Below, in pieces: positions 47,601-58,095 of a DNA stretch of 64,000 nucleotides. Both the position numbers and the translations under genes were made by a program. The DNA is taken from assembly GCA_030549495.1 (NCBI GenBank), contig JAUIRK010001047.1, positions 62,001-126,000 on the forward strand. Reading direction: 5' to 3'. The notes beneath the pieces were generated by a model that did no database searches, had not been told where the DNA came from, and saw nothing but the letters and a program-made list of their open reading frames with translations. Positions within the stretch are counted from its first letter, which is position 1, and each line of letters opens with the position of its first letter. The stretch comes from Nectonema munidae. Its lineage: Eukaryota; Nematomorpha; Nectonematoida; Nectonematidae.

Positions 47601-50600
47601 GATTTACCTTTTTTGGCCAGGATACTAACATTTGGTGCAAAAATTTCTCTAATATTTTTTTCACAACTATAAATAAATTGATCGAATCGTGCTCTCATGG
47701 ACACCAAAATGACGAGCAACAGCGGTTTTTCTCTGCCCTCTTGCTGTCAAGCACTTTCATCTTTTCTTCAAGATTCATCACTTTTTTAATGCGTTTAGTT
47801 ACATTACCAACAGTCTTCGTGGATCAAATTAAATGTGTAACTCAAACAAACCAGAATTTCAAGTAAGAATGATGACGTAGAAAAGCTGCACAAATGTTTT
47901 GTAAGCACCATTTAAAAAGATTTTGTTTATCCTATCAAAACATATGACAGCAATATTTCTTGATTTAATTAATTACACATATTCTTCCATTTTTGTAGCA
48001 ACTTTACATTTGATATGAAAATAAATTTTGGTATAAGCTTAATCCTTGCTTTGCTTTGGATTGATTATAATAAATGAATGAAAATAAACGTCTCAAAGAT
48101 CTTTCAAAATTGTTTAAAAATTTTAGTTACAAGCACGTGCCGAAGTATTGTGATGTTTGCGCATCTTGCTAATAAAGCTATCTTCTTAAATGCTCAATTC
48201 ATCCACCGATTTATTTATATAGTGGTCCGTCGCCACTTCGCTGTTCACTTAATACGGACTCGCGGATTGTATATGTGTGCCTGTTATATCTATTCCTCAT
48301 GTCTTACTTTATTCGTAGTAGACCTCTCTCCGTTCTGCGTGTGCATGGTTTTTGTTTGCAGTGTTGTGTACGCTAATTGTGATTTTTTTAAAATACTGAT
48401 TTATTCAAGCCCTACAATGCCGCCAAAATTCTCAGCAACTTTATTGATTTCTGGCACTGACCCTAAGCAAAAGCAAAGAATGCTTACGATAACAGAGAAA
48501 AATGAGTTTCTCAACATGCACAAGAAAGGGAGACGGTTCGTTATATCAAAAAGGAAGAGAAGAATAGCAGGTCGTCTACTGCAACGTTGACTTTCAACAA
48601 GATGGCGAAAAGGATCCGGACTCCTCATAATAAGTAAATCGTTAAGATGGAAACTACATTAGCCATGTAGATTAATGATTAAAGTAGAAAAAAGATTTCC
48701 TTGAATACTAACGTGACCAAGAGGAGCACGACAATCAACCATCCACTGGATTTCTAGCAAATCAACCGAGTTCATTGCCAGTAAGGGATGGTTCGATAGA
48801 TTTATGAAGCGCTATGGACTCACGATGGTATGTCTACATGGAAAGGCTTCCACTGCGGATAAAGCCGCGGACGATAACTATGTGAACAACACCTTCAAGG
48901 GCATATTAAAGAAAAAGGCTCTCTACCTGAGCAAGTTCTCAATATGGATGAAACGGGGTTGAAAGATGATGCCATCTCGCACTTTCATACTGAAGGAGGA
49001 AGTCACCGCCTCTGGTTTTAAGGCTCGAAAAGATCGAGTCACGTTGATATTCCTTGCGAATGCTGTAGGATTTATGCTAAAGCCAGGGCTTATTTATAAG
49101 AACAAAAATAAGAACATGTTGCCTGTACATTGGATGCATAACCCTATGGCGTGGATTACGAAAATTCTTACGATGGACTGGTTTCATCAGTGCTTTATCC
49201 AGGAGGTTAAGGTTTATCTGGAAGAAAAAGGCCTTGATTTCAAATGCTTCTGCTAATGGATAATGCTAGAGGCCATTATGTGGACATGATACATATTCTT
49301 GACACCGAACACGACACCTCTCATTCAGCCAATAGATCAAGGCGTTATTCGCGCTTTTAAGACGCTTTACGCAAGAAAATCCTTGCAAATCGTCGTTGAA
49401 GCAATGGATGTGCATGAAGACTTCTCGCTGAAGGCGTACTGTCGTGACTACACGATTGCATCGTGTCTGAAAAATATTCAGAAGACCATAAACGACATGA
49501 AGGATTTAAATGCATGTTGGAAAAAAATTTGGCCAGAAGTGGTGCAAGATTGCAAGAGTTTCTCTCCCGAGGACATTCATCATTCAGCAGTTGATAAAGC
49601 TGTGAATCTGGCAAAATTACTGGGGAGAGGGTTTTAATGATATGACTGGAGATGTCAATGGTCTACTTGATGTGCACAGCCAACCATTGATAGACGAAGA
49701 CCTAGATGAGCTGACCAAGTCAGCAAGTGGGGAAGAGATTATAGAACAGCGAGCTGAGGAAGAGGTTGGCCTTGTTCTATGAGCGTCTTGCAACATTGGA
49801 CAGAAAGGATCAAGAACTTTAGCTTCTTGCCGAAAATTGGGATACAAACATGGTTCGTGTGTTAAACTTCAGGAATGCAATTGACGCTTGCATGTCAGTG
49901 TACAAAACCAAGCAAAAAAGCAGCGTCAACAATTCTCCATCACTATGTTCGTAACTCGACATAGCTAAAGTACCTGTAATACCTGAAGTAGAGATTACTA
50001 TCTCCGATTCCGACGATACAGATACGGCAACACTTGATAAAGTGGTTCATCAAGAAGAGCGTTAATTTATGCTCTTCCTGTCATTCATTTCATCGTCATT
50101 TCCATCTTATAGCAAGAACCAGCATTATCATCAGTGTATATGTATGTCCCTGTACTGCAAATAATAATCAATCTACAAAAGCTGCGAGACTTCATTGGTC
50201 AGTAGTACGCTTATAAAATTTTAAAATAAAGTATTTAGGTTTAAGAGTTTAATACTTTTTTTGTGTATGCACAGCGTAACATTTTTATTTTATGTATGTA
50301 TAAACATTTTAGAATGGAAGGTCTGAAAAATAGGTGCATACTCTTAAAACATGTGCAATACTCTATATTATGGGAAGGGGAGGACCATGTAGTCACTGTA
50401 GTGTATAAGTGCCTGGTGAGGTATAAGACTTAAACATCATACTAATTACTAAAATAAAGTATTTATTTAGAAAAAAATAGTGTCCCCACTTAACGGATTT
50501 TCATTTTTCACGCGTGGTCCTGGAACGTATCCCCCGCGATAAGTGAGGGAACACCGTATGAAGCGGCTGGGAAATTTTTTCATAAATAGCGATATAGAAG

Positions 50601-50769
50601 GAAAACATTCCATGCATGTTTAGCTGAACTAAAAATGCTTAGAAGTTTTAGTGTCTAAGAGAAAAAGGCTGGCCGAATGGAAAAGCATATGAGTAAAAGA
50701 GCATACCTGTCCGTGCCATAGAGGAACGCCGAGGATATTTACAATGCGCTGAAGGCTTTCTTTCATCAT
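32435..50769 (-). CDS. ARG: arginase, seven exons
   Basis: Arginase hydrolyses L-arginine to ornithine and urea with a binuclear Mn centre. Exons on the minus strand: 50707-50769, 45550-45735, 43619-43887, 41445-41501, 41286-41390, 35998-36134, 32435-32616. They join in frame to 999 nt, 332 residues. Mn ligands are H106 (GGDHS), D129, H131 and D133 (DAHADIN), and D237 and D239 (FDIDSLDP). Substrate-binding N135, S142, H146, D188 and E191, and E282 (EVNP), are kept. From H106 to E282 every site is offset by exactly 5 from human arginase 1, so no residue is gained or lost, which supports the unusual GTTTCA donor of exon 3. No signal or mitochondrial presequence is obvious, so it is probably cytosolic. 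Introns 1, 2, 3, 5 and 6 carry transposons; intron 4 is 54 bp. The gene looks intact. Confidence 0.95.
32630..33280. other. arginase intron 6, left part
   Basis: AT-rich intronic sequence without recognisable elements. Confidence 0.5.
33282..35783 (+). mobile_element. piggyBac relic PB3 in arginase intron 6
   Basis: Candidate ends are TTAACCTTTTCATAACAAG at 33282 and, inverted, TTATAACCTTCGCAAG ending at 35783. Family boxes TTAACGCCATCTA (33566) and, inverted, TAGATGGTGTTAAA (35645) lie inside. The transposase N-terminus is readable near 34838-35038: [20 protein letters not shown] and [15 protein letters not shown]. After a frame change comes a segment resembling [18 protein letters not shown] (about 35095). 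The catalytic core is deleted. Confidence 0.6.
35998..36134 (-). CDS. ARG: arginase exon 6 (FDIDSLDP)
   Basis: Residues 227-272. Mn ligands are in FDIDSLDP and the substrate loop is [14 protein letters not shown]. The acceptor is ATTTTTAG and the donor GTATAC. Confidence 0.95.
36727..37455. repeat. dispersed repeat with GGTACG motifs, copy 1
   Basis: It starts CAGTGGTGGGATACG and ends near CGATCGGCCATCACTAATT, possibly hAT-type ends. Inside, ACATATTCCAGAGAATAAGG and TCCGATAGGATTTTACGGTA match blocks at 44700-45050. Confidence 0.55.
37558..40510 (+). mobile_element. hAT element relic in arginase intron 5
   Basis: The left end shows repeated TCAGGGAAACCTGG motifs from 37558. The transposase begins at 38174 with a BED-type finger ([13 protein letters not shown]). 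It continues with [18 protein letters not shown] and [20 protein letters not shown], where the Asp is in the hAT catalytic position. [12 protein letters not shown] and [13 protein letters not shown] follow after breaks, and the dimerisation end is [10 protein letters not shown] near 40030. Several stops and frame shifts are present. The right end, near GTCAGGGAATTTT at 40485, is tentative. Confidence 0.7.
38174..40085 (+). pseudogene. hAT transposase, degenerate
   Basis: The longest open pieces are 38631-39077 (148 codons, catalytic Asp block and following strand) and 39019-39261. Stops after the BED finger (38330) and frame changes around 39060, 39260 and 39640 break it. It is of the hAT type with an N-terminal BED finger and DExLNKVxQxxxMD motif. 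Confidence 0.65.
40511..41285. other. arginase intron 5, right part
   Basis: AT-rich sequence with a GAGTCGGA-type simple repeat around 40590-40670. I see nothing further in it. Confidence 0.45.
41286..41390 (-). CDS. ARG: arginase exon 5
   Basis: Residues 192-226: [20 protein letters not shown] then [12 protein letters not shown], equal to the human FSMTEVDRLGIGKVMEE region. The acceptor is TTTGCTTAG and the donor GTAATC. Confidence 0.93.
41445..41501 (-). CDS. ARG: arginase exon 4 (57 bp micro-exon)
   Basis: Residues 173-191: [18 protein letters not shown], with substrate-site D186, D188 and E191. The acceptor is TTCTATTTAAG and the donor GTAGGC. The 54-bp intron 4 separates it from exon 5. 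Confidence 0.92.
41855..41996 (+). mobile_element. tRNA-derived SINE, copy 2
   Basis: GTGAGTAAGGTTGGTTAGATAC, a B box GGTTCGATCCC (41902-41912), and the tail CAAGCCTAC..CCCCACAGTACC. Confidence 0.75.
42528..42952. mobile_element. pogo/Tigger-type MITE
   Basis: Flanked by TA on both sides. The ends are CAGTCCACTATCAC and, inverted, CAGTTGACTACCTC, with FTGGAATTCGG-like subterminal sequence (TTCGGCCTTTCCGAATTGG at left, CCGAATTAGTGATTTC at right). It is 425 bp without coding content and is nested in the hAT element. Confidence 0.65.
43037..43142 (+). mobile_element. tRNA-derived SINE, copy 3 (5'-truncated)
   Basis: TCGATAACTCAAGGTCTTGG, a mutated B box GGTTCGATACC, and the tail to CTCACAGTACC. 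The A-box part is missing. Confidence 0.7.
43619..43887 (-). CDS. ARG: arginase exon 3 (GGDHS, DAHADIN)
   Basis: Residues 84-172, with [38 protein letters not shown] and [10 protein letters not shown]. The acceptor is AAAATCAG. The donor GTTTCA was chosen over GTTAAC eight bases earlier because only it keeps phase and loop length. Confidence 0.95.
44540..45095. repeat. dispersed repeat with GGTACG motifs, copy 2
   Basis: Diverged partner of 36727-37455: CAGTCGTGGTATACGGTACG near the left end, ACATATTCCTATCAATAAGG in the middle, CGGATAGGATTTACGGTACG near the right end. Confidence 0.55.
45550..45735 (-). CDS. ARG: arginase exon 2
   Basis: Residues 22-83: [20 protein letters not shown], then [11 protein letters not shown] and [13 protein letters not shown]. 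The acceptor is TATTTTTAG and the donor GTAAGG; both ends are in phase 0. Confidence 0.95.
46190..47870 (-). mobile_element. Tigger/jerky-like transposase relic in arginase intron 1
   Basis: On the minus strand a CENP-B-type helix-turn-helix trace [16 protein letters not shown] lies near 47380. [20 protein letters not shown] follows, a first catalytic block with Asp replaced by Glu as read here, then [16 protein letters not shown], and [15 protein letters not shown] in another frame. The tail is [20 protein letters not shown] (46197-46406). It is much decayed, and the family matches jerky-like Tigger. Confidence 0.6.
48220..50556 (+). mobile_element. Tigger-type element in arginase intron 1
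   Basis: The left end AGTGGTCCGTCGCCACTTCG and, inverted, the right end CGGTGTTCCCTCACTTATCG are both flanked by TA. It is 2.34 kb, of normal Tigger size. It carries one plus-strand transposase. The right end lies 150 bp from arginase exon 1. Confidence 0.8.
48417..49792 (+). pseudogene. Tigger transposase, degenerate
   Basis: The start [20 protein letters not shown] with [18 protein letters not shown] is the jerky/Tigger N-terminus. Catalytic blocks: LNMDETGLK (near 48945), [11 protein letters not shown] (near 49255) and [20 protein letters not shown] (49305), supplying the three Asp. The end of the catalytic domain is readable as [20 protein letters not shown]. Frame shifts or stops occur near 48588, 48780, 48960, 49250 and 49295, so it is inactive, yet the three Asp remain. 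Confidence 0.8.
50707..50769 (-). CDS. ARG: arginase exon 1 (start)
   Basis: Residues 1-21, [20 protein letters not shown] then Gln, matching the GIIGAPFSKGQ strand of arginases. The donor is GTATGC. An in-frame TAG directly upstream of the double ATG fixes the start, unless the TTTTAG there is a 5'-UTR acceptor. Confidence 0.88.
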
Positions 50770-51207
50770 CTACTAAAATGTTAGTTACTTCAGTAAAGTA
50801 GGCAGGGAGTTGCAGAAAATATATGATGAGCTTTTTATACGGGATCAGGTGATGTGTGACGAAAGAATGGTAATGCAGTAGGCCTTTATAACATGATAAC
50901 ATCGTGCTCAGCGTAGGGATGATGAAGTGATCTTTTGTGAGTGTATGCGGGTGAATATCATTATGTGATGATTATGTGCATCATGCTCAGTAATGATGAC
51001 GAAGTAATTTTAGATGGCTGAATAAATAAAGTATATGGTAGAATGCAATTTAAAATTCTCGTTTCTTACTTAGCTTTCATCTCTCATGAAATTTATTTAT
51101 AAACGGTGTCATATATCGCCCCTTTTTCACAATTAGATTATTATCTATGTAAAAAATGAATAAACATTTTGGTGAGTTTTTAAAAACAATAATCATAGCA
51201 TGCATGC
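50770..51207. other. arginase upstream region
   Basis: The expected place of the arginase promoter. No TATA box or initiator can be assigned with confidence. TGATGATG-type simple sequence occurs around 50920-51000. Confidence 0.4.
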
Positions 51208-51310
51208 TGATGAGACGATAAGTATCAAAATTTTAGATGAGACGATTGCATCAAAATTTTAGATGAGACAATTGCATCAAAATTTTAGATGAGACGATTG
51301 TATCAAAATG
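51208..51310. repeat. 26-bp tandem repeat, about 4 copies
   Basis: The unit ATCAAAATTTTAGATGAGAC followed by GATTGC recurs with one or two changes per copy. Confidence 0.9.
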
Positions 51311-52110
51311 AGCAAAACCCTTTTACTTCTGTTGTTTTGTGTCTTATTTTTTTTACAAAAACTAGAATGGCCATGGTGTCGATTTAAACATTTTTAAACT
51401 AAAACATGTTCAAAACGATCATAAATTTATTTAAACGAGTTTTTCTTTTTTACAATAATTTTTTACCATTTTGAACATATTTTCTTTATTTTTAAAAAAA
51501 TATCCAGTGGAAAAAAATAATTATGAGTATGTCCTCGTTTGACATAAATAAAATTCGTGTTGTATGCATTTTTTCAAAACACACACTAATCAAGATGAAG
51601 CAAGCTGAAACATTTGACGTAAAAATGAAACATGAAAATAAATAAAAAGTTAGCTCTTTTGATTATATAATAGAACTTAACATATGTGCATAATACAAAT
51701 GTATATAATTTTACATGATAAATCATCTAAAAACTACCTCTTTCATTTGAGCGTAAACACTTGTACTCATCAAAATCATTCCCTTTCTCCATATGCCTTA
51801 ATCCTTTCTTATTCCTTGATCACATTCTTTCATTTTACATAGATTTCTTTCCTTTTTATCATCCTACCAATTCTTATACACACATGTGTCTACTAAGCAC
51901 CTTGATAGAATGCTTCAAGATGTGAAGATCGTTCCTTTGATAGGTGAAGAATAAAGGATATAGTATAACCACTGGCAACTTTTTTTCAAGTGTTGCCGGT
52001 AAAAAAATTAAGTTATCTTATTTTGGACGTTAACCCTATTGGCGTTGGGCTAAATTTGTCGCTCAAGTGCTGGGCGGCATAAAATGCCCCATCTTTTTCT
52101 CAGATTTTAA
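51311..52110. other. AT-rich intergenic DNA
   Basis: No gene or repeat of note was found. Confidence 0.45.
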
Positions 52111-52119
52111 TGTTACATA

Positions 52120-52610
52120 TATATTTCAAGTATACTGAATTCAGTGGTGATATCCTTTTTTTATGTTATGAAAATGAATCAAACCAGCCAAAAAATTGAT
52201 TTATATAAGATACCCTTATCTCAGAAAGATACTTTTTATCTAAATAATTATATTAAATTTTTTACACAAATATACCCATTCAAGTATGCTGAATTCAGTA
52301 GTGATATTCATTTTTTTATGGAAATCAATCAAATCTGTCAAAAATTGATTTATATAAGACAGCTCATCTCAAAAAGAAACTTTTTACCTAAATAATTATA
52401 TAAAGATTTTACACATATATACCTATTTTCAAGTATGTTGAATTCAGTAGTGATATTCATTTTTTATGAAAATCAATCAAACCTGTCAAAAAATTATTGA
52501 TAAAAAGTTTTTTATACATATATACCGTTTTCAAGTATGCCTAATTTAGTGGTATTGATCTTTTTGATGAAAATCAATTAAACGTGTCAAAAAATAGATT
52601 AATCCCGTCA
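52120..52610. repeat. degenerate tandem repeat, 4 copies of about 100-155 bp
   Basis: CAAGTATGCTGAATTCAGTA with variations starts copies near 52128, 52280, 52430 and 52532. Each also holds AAATCAATCAAAxCTGTCAA. An 83-codon frame over two copies is a by-product. Confidence 0.8.
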
Positions 52611-53725
52611 ATGTCAAATATATAAACTTGAAATAAATTCTACTGACAGTATTTATCATCTAATTATTTTTTTAATTTATTAAACCAACTTTAGATGTTT
52701 AATTTACTCAAAATATTTCATTTGTCAGTAAATTAGGTATCTGGAAAAAACCTACATCGTTTTGGCCACAAATTCCTCATCGGTTGGTAATCTCTACATC
52801 ATTTCTTCTATACTTTACAGTATTTAATTTTGCTATTCATTCTATGATGACCCTTTCTTGGTAGCTCTTTTTTAATTAAATATTTATTTTCTGCAATCGG
52901 TGTTCGAAAAAAATTTTTAAGGATTTATTTTGAACAGATTTTTTTCGCCCTGAAAGTATGCTTATTGAAGAATCTTCTTGATGATTTTGGTTTTTATTAT
53001 GAGCTTCTTTAAAATATGTGTGCTTAATATACGTGATAATGAAATTATCAGGTGATATGAACATCTATTTATCCTGAATATTTATCAACCAATCCCAGTT
53101 CAAAAGTTTTTTCTGATGAAATCATTCGTGATTTTCATTATTCAATTACAAAAAGTTTGCCACCTTCTTCATTTAAAAGCTTCAACGCTTTCACGCAAAA
53201 GGAAAAAGATGGACAAATTCCATTTAAATTTAAAATTTTCTTGATAGTGACTAAATCTCCACATATTGGCATCTGAGACAGTTTCGATAACTTTCAGATT
53301 TCCTACTCATCTTAGTGAAATGATAATTGTAAGCTTTGCTGATAAGCTATAATTTAAAGATTTTTTTTCCAAAAGAAGATCTTCTTTTTCAAGATCAAAT
53401 CTTTTTTGAAGCACCCAATATTAGATCATTACACTACTTCTAAGTTCGTTGAAACTTGGTAGATCTTCCATTTAGTCAAGATACATATTTTTTTAATTAT
53501 TTCTTTTGATCACACGTTCTCTTTTCAATTATTTTTCAGGTTACGCCCTTCGCTCATACTAATCTTCAAATAATTTTATAATACGTTGTTTTGTTTTTTT
53601 AAATAAATATTTCATACTCAACATGGTTGAAGAAAGTATTAACCAATATATATATAAAAAATATATATTTTTATAACAATTTTTTTTTAATTTTTTACAG
53701 AATTAATTTCTAGGCATACATCACT
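52611..53725. other. AT-rich intergenic DNA
   Basis: I see nothing recognisable here beyond short random frames. Confidence 0.45.
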
Positions 53726-53727
53726 AA

Positions 53728-54075
53728 TTTAATTGACACTTTCAGATATTTTTTAACCGTATTAGTCAAAATGGAGTACAGAAATAAAATAAGCATATTC
53801 GATTTAGTAAAAAAAGGCATTTTATTTGAAATTTAGAAAATATTTCTATAGATATTAGACATAAACTGCACATTTGATTGACACTTTCAGATATTTTAAA
53901 ACCATAAATGGCAAAGCTGAGTCAAAAATGAAACCAATATCTTCAACTTGGTATAAAAACAGATATTTATTTAAATTTCAAAAATATTTCTGTAGATATT
54001 AGACATAAACTACACATTTGATTGACACTTTCAGATATTTTAAAACATCTAAATAGAAAATCTGAGTTCAGAAAA
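53728..54075. repeat. 144-bp tandem repeat, about 2.5 copies
   Basis: TTGACACTTTCAGATATTTT recurs at 53732, 53878 and 54022. AATATTTCTxTAGATATTAG and ACATAAACTxCACATTTGA recur ahead of copies two and three. Confidence 0.85.
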
Positions 54076-55640
54076 CATATTTCATGTAAAATTAGATAGA
54101 TTATTTCTAAATGGCAAGTTTTAGCCGAGGACCATAACCCTCTTCATGGTGTTGGCGTTCTTTTTTCTATTTTCAGTAGTCAAGCCGATGAAAAAGTTTC
54201 AGGTTCTGAAAATATCTTATTCAAAATGATAGTATAGTCATTGATAACAAAATCACTAATACATTAATTTCGACTTCTCAACACTTAGAAATAAATAGAA
54301 ATTAGAAGCTTATCAAAAAATTTAAAATTATAAAATATTAACAAAAGTTGACGACGTTAAAATATTGTCTCGCCTTTTATCAAATCAAATATCTAAAGGT
54401 AGTGGATGTACATTTTTAAAATTTTATAAAAACGGGCGCAAAAAAATCTCAACTTAAATTTAATTTCTCATTAATCCAATACCTTTTCAACCATAAGCAT
54501 TAAATAAGTCACATGACCGTAATCACGTGATAGTTTCATATCATAAATTTATTTATAATGATGATGAGTTGTAGGCGACAGTTAGGATGATAATGATGAA
54601 AATGATTATTATCAAGACTTGGTGAGATATGTTTATAAAAATGCAAATTTGCTTGCCTTTTGCAAAACTTTTGAAGACGCTTCATCGAAACTTTTCTTGC
54701 TTGGAGCGAATCATGGAGATGGTGGCTCTAAGGTTTTTGCTGACATACACGAAATGCTTTTGTCATCATCACGATGCGAGTATCCAAATCGAGAATATGC
54801 ATAGTGCGTCTCTAGCGCCTTGGCGAATAAAATGTATACGTGTGTGAATAAAAAATATTTTTCAAAAATGTGCTTGAAAATCAACGTTCACCAAATTCTT
54901 CAATTACTGTGAACAATTTTAGCAATCCTGAAAATGCACGCTTTTATCCCTTGAAGTCTGCAATTTTGAAGACAAATCGTGTGCTTTCTTTTTAAGTTGA
55001 ATTTTATAGGCGCTTTTTATTTTTTTGCGACTTTCATGTCGCACTGTTGCTCAAAGAATTATTGAGTTTCTCAGATCAAGGATTTTAAATTTCACAGACT
55101 CATATAATCTTTCAAATATTTTATCTGTATAAAACTTTCTTTTATTTAAATAATTTCTTTGATTAACTTTGAAAATTAACAATCTTCATATGTTGGAAAT
55201 GAAGTCTTTCTCTATTCGATAGTAATGCTCACAGTTTTGTTTCTTTTATGTTTGTAGCTTTTTCATGAAAGCCTTCTCTTATTTTTGACATTTTACTCAA
55301 TTACATAAAGGTCATCTTGCAGAATCTTGGCTAGTGAATCTAAACCACAAAATGTCATTAGAAAGGAGGACAGCATTAAACGTGGACTTAATGGCGATTT
55401 TTTACGTGTAAGTTAATAGCAATACAAATGACGATTATGCATCATTCTATTTTAACCTTTAAAAAAAAAATGCGCCTTTTAGCCGGATTCTTAGAAAAAA
55501 ATGCAATTAAATTTAGCGTATATAAAACTGAATGATGTGGATAAAATGTATGCTTATATATTAGTAACAAATGAGAATAATCTTACAACTAACTAGAATA
55601 AGTATGTTATTTTTTTGAATTTGAATTATTCTGCGTTGTG
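54076..55640. other. intergenic DNA with one unexplained open stretch
   Basis: 54619-54847 is open in two plus frames and is richer in G and C than its flanks. I recognise no family. The rest shows nothing. Confidence 0.35.
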
Positions 55641-56450
55641 GATGCCAATTTAGTGTTTGGGTTCACGCCATGCCTTGTGGTTGATTGAACGGTGCTCTGT
55701 CGCTATCATTCGTAGGAAAATAGATTGAGAAATGAAATGAACTAATAAAATGATAAGATAGTGTACAAAATTTGTAATTTGATACATCGCATGCCAATTT
55801 TTACTGATAAGCTCACAAGTACTTAATGGATCAGAGTAGATTGAGAAATCTTCACTTGATCTTTGGATTGCTATGAGGAGCATCAGAAATTCTGTCGTGT
55901 GTATGGACAGCTCCTTAGTCTTCACGATTAACTTTTTTTCTCCGACATCTACGAAAACGGGAAGATTTCCAACTTTTTCCGGTTTAGTGGAATTGGCTAG
56001 TTAATCTCCCACGATGCTTTATCCTAACAATTTTTGTCCATCTTCTCAGATTTAATTGACTCAAAGTGTTAAGAATAGAGCTTATAATACTCAGGGATCG
56101 TTCCAAATTGTATGAAATGAAGCCTAAGCATCCTTGATTTTCTAACTTTTTTGAAAGGTCATGATTAACTTTTTCTTTAAGAACTTCCACGAGCCTTCTT
56201 AGAACAAATTGCAGTTCTCCAAGTGCAAATGAAGCTACCATGCGGAGTTTATGATAACAGTAAAATTTCTTCCCTGCCTTAAAGGTGAAGAACTTTTTCG
56301 GGTATTCCGATAATTCAACAACATAAAATGTGTCTTGTAAATCTACCTTAAATGCAAAATTCCATTCTTCATTTAGCAGGTGTAATTGATTTGGAGCCGT
56401 AAATAAGCATAATTCTTTTTTGAACTAAGTTTTGAGAGGCTAAAATCCTA
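55640..56450 (-). mobile_element. old retroelement fossil: RT and RNase H traces
   Basis: On the minus strand the translation resembles the palm region of a reverse transcriptase (about 56000-56400), followed nearer 55900 by an RNase H-like segment. The layout RT then RNase H, with no endonuclease seen between, suggests an LTR or DIRS-type relative rather than a LINE. The family is uncertain, no terminal repeats were found, and the copy is broken and old. Low-level similarity may extend to about 57300. Confidence 0.4.
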
Positions 56451-57950
56451 AATAAATCTTATTCTACTTTTTAATACTTTAGGAATTACTTCTCTTGGGA
56501 TTATTTCCCCTTGTTCCTTGTCCGGCATACAATAATTGTTGAACAGTTGAAACTTCATGCTAGATTTTAATAAAGGAAGACAACCGTGTTTTAGTAATTT
56601 AATATATTCAACCGTGTCTTAGTATTTTAATATATTTTTTGTGTTTTATGTCATGAGGAGCTTCCCAAGAAGAGCACTCACAATTAAAGTTAGCATTATT
56701 TTTCACCTTTTTCTTTCCTGGAAGAAGTTCTTTGCCAGGATATGTAATAAGTTAAATTCTTGCCTCATCATTGTACTTTCGTTACCAGAATCCCATTCTT
56801 CTAGTCCTTTGTCTTTTGTACCTTCTTCAGTTTCCTCGATTTAATCGTCTTCTTCAAAAATATCTTTGCTTAGCACACTCGAGAAGATTAGTCGTCATTA
56901 TTTACCATTGAACAGGTCCTTACTTTGCCAGTATTCTACGGTCGGAGTGAAACTTTATCCAATCTTGTCTTTAAGTTGTTTTCTTTTATCTTCATGATCA
57001 TGTCCATTGGCTTTAACTCTTTGTATCTTTTTAAATGGAGTACTTCAAGGAAGTTTCTCCAAAATTTCTTGTAGGTTGTTTGCTAAGGTGTCTACTTCCA
57101 CAGTTAAGTCTATAATACAACAATCTTACTTTTTTATTAAACATACCTCTACTTCCTCAGTATAGAATTTCTTTGACCTATTGAGGGTCATACGAAGTCT
57201 TTTAACAAGTGTCCTTCTTTAGTTTCTACTTTTGCCTTTGTTGATCAGGAAGACTTTCAATGTTTCTTTCTATTTTGTCATTCGCCATACCAACATATAA
57301 GAAGAACTCTCAATAGATTCAGAATTTTATATTAATCGTATGGGAAGTTGAAGTAAAGAGGTTGGAGGATTTTCACAAATCCTCAGTTCTACACCTTTTG
57401 TGAACTGGGTTAAATTTCACTTACTCGTATAACTTGGTTAAAAATTCACTCACTAATGTTCTCTTATTTTTCATAGTCAGACCCTATTTTTATGACAATT
57501 CTAAAATATTAGACAATTTAGTGATCGAATTGTTTAATTATTATCTAATATATTAAATGCTGACATATAATGAAAGTTATTTTGAAATAGTTGTTATTTG
57601 TATCATTGAATAGTCAAATAAATATGTAATCCACATATAAAATAATTCCAAGTTAGTTACATATGATATTTGAGATTGAAACTCATTCCAACTTTATTTT
57701 AATGGCGTTTTCCTTCTAATCTTTTTTTATTTTTAAATAAAAACCTTTGTAAATATGTATTGTTTTTTTTTATTTCAAAAAACTTAATAATTTTTATGAC
57801 AAATTATCTATAATAGATTTGCTTTTTCTTTAGAGAACTGTTATCATGGAAATAATAAAAAATTATCTTTTTTTCAGAAATTAGTATAAATGCCTAAAAT
57901 AAAATATTCCCAAAAATTCAGAAAATAGTGGTGGCAGGATTCATCTCTTA
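56451..57950. other. degenerate or intergenic DNA
   Basis: This may include more of the retroelement fossil to the left. Otherwise no motif is recognised. Confidence 0.35.
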
Positions 57951-58095
57951 AAAAATGGATTATTGCTGTTTAGGGTGAGGCTGGAGGCCCTTAAAAATTT
58001 GTATTTTAATTTTACACTTCTACCTTTTTGCTATGGTGGGGTCTTATTGAAAAGAATAAGTGTGATTTAAACATTTTTAGGTATTTATAGGTATG

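Noticed and set aside
48078-48416. N-terminal extension of the Tigger frame
   Set aside because: This part crosses the element's left terminus at 48220. The conserved protein start is MPPK at 48417.
52144-52395. 83-codon frame as a gene
   Set aside because: It lies entirely in the AT-rich tandem array and simply repeats the array unit.
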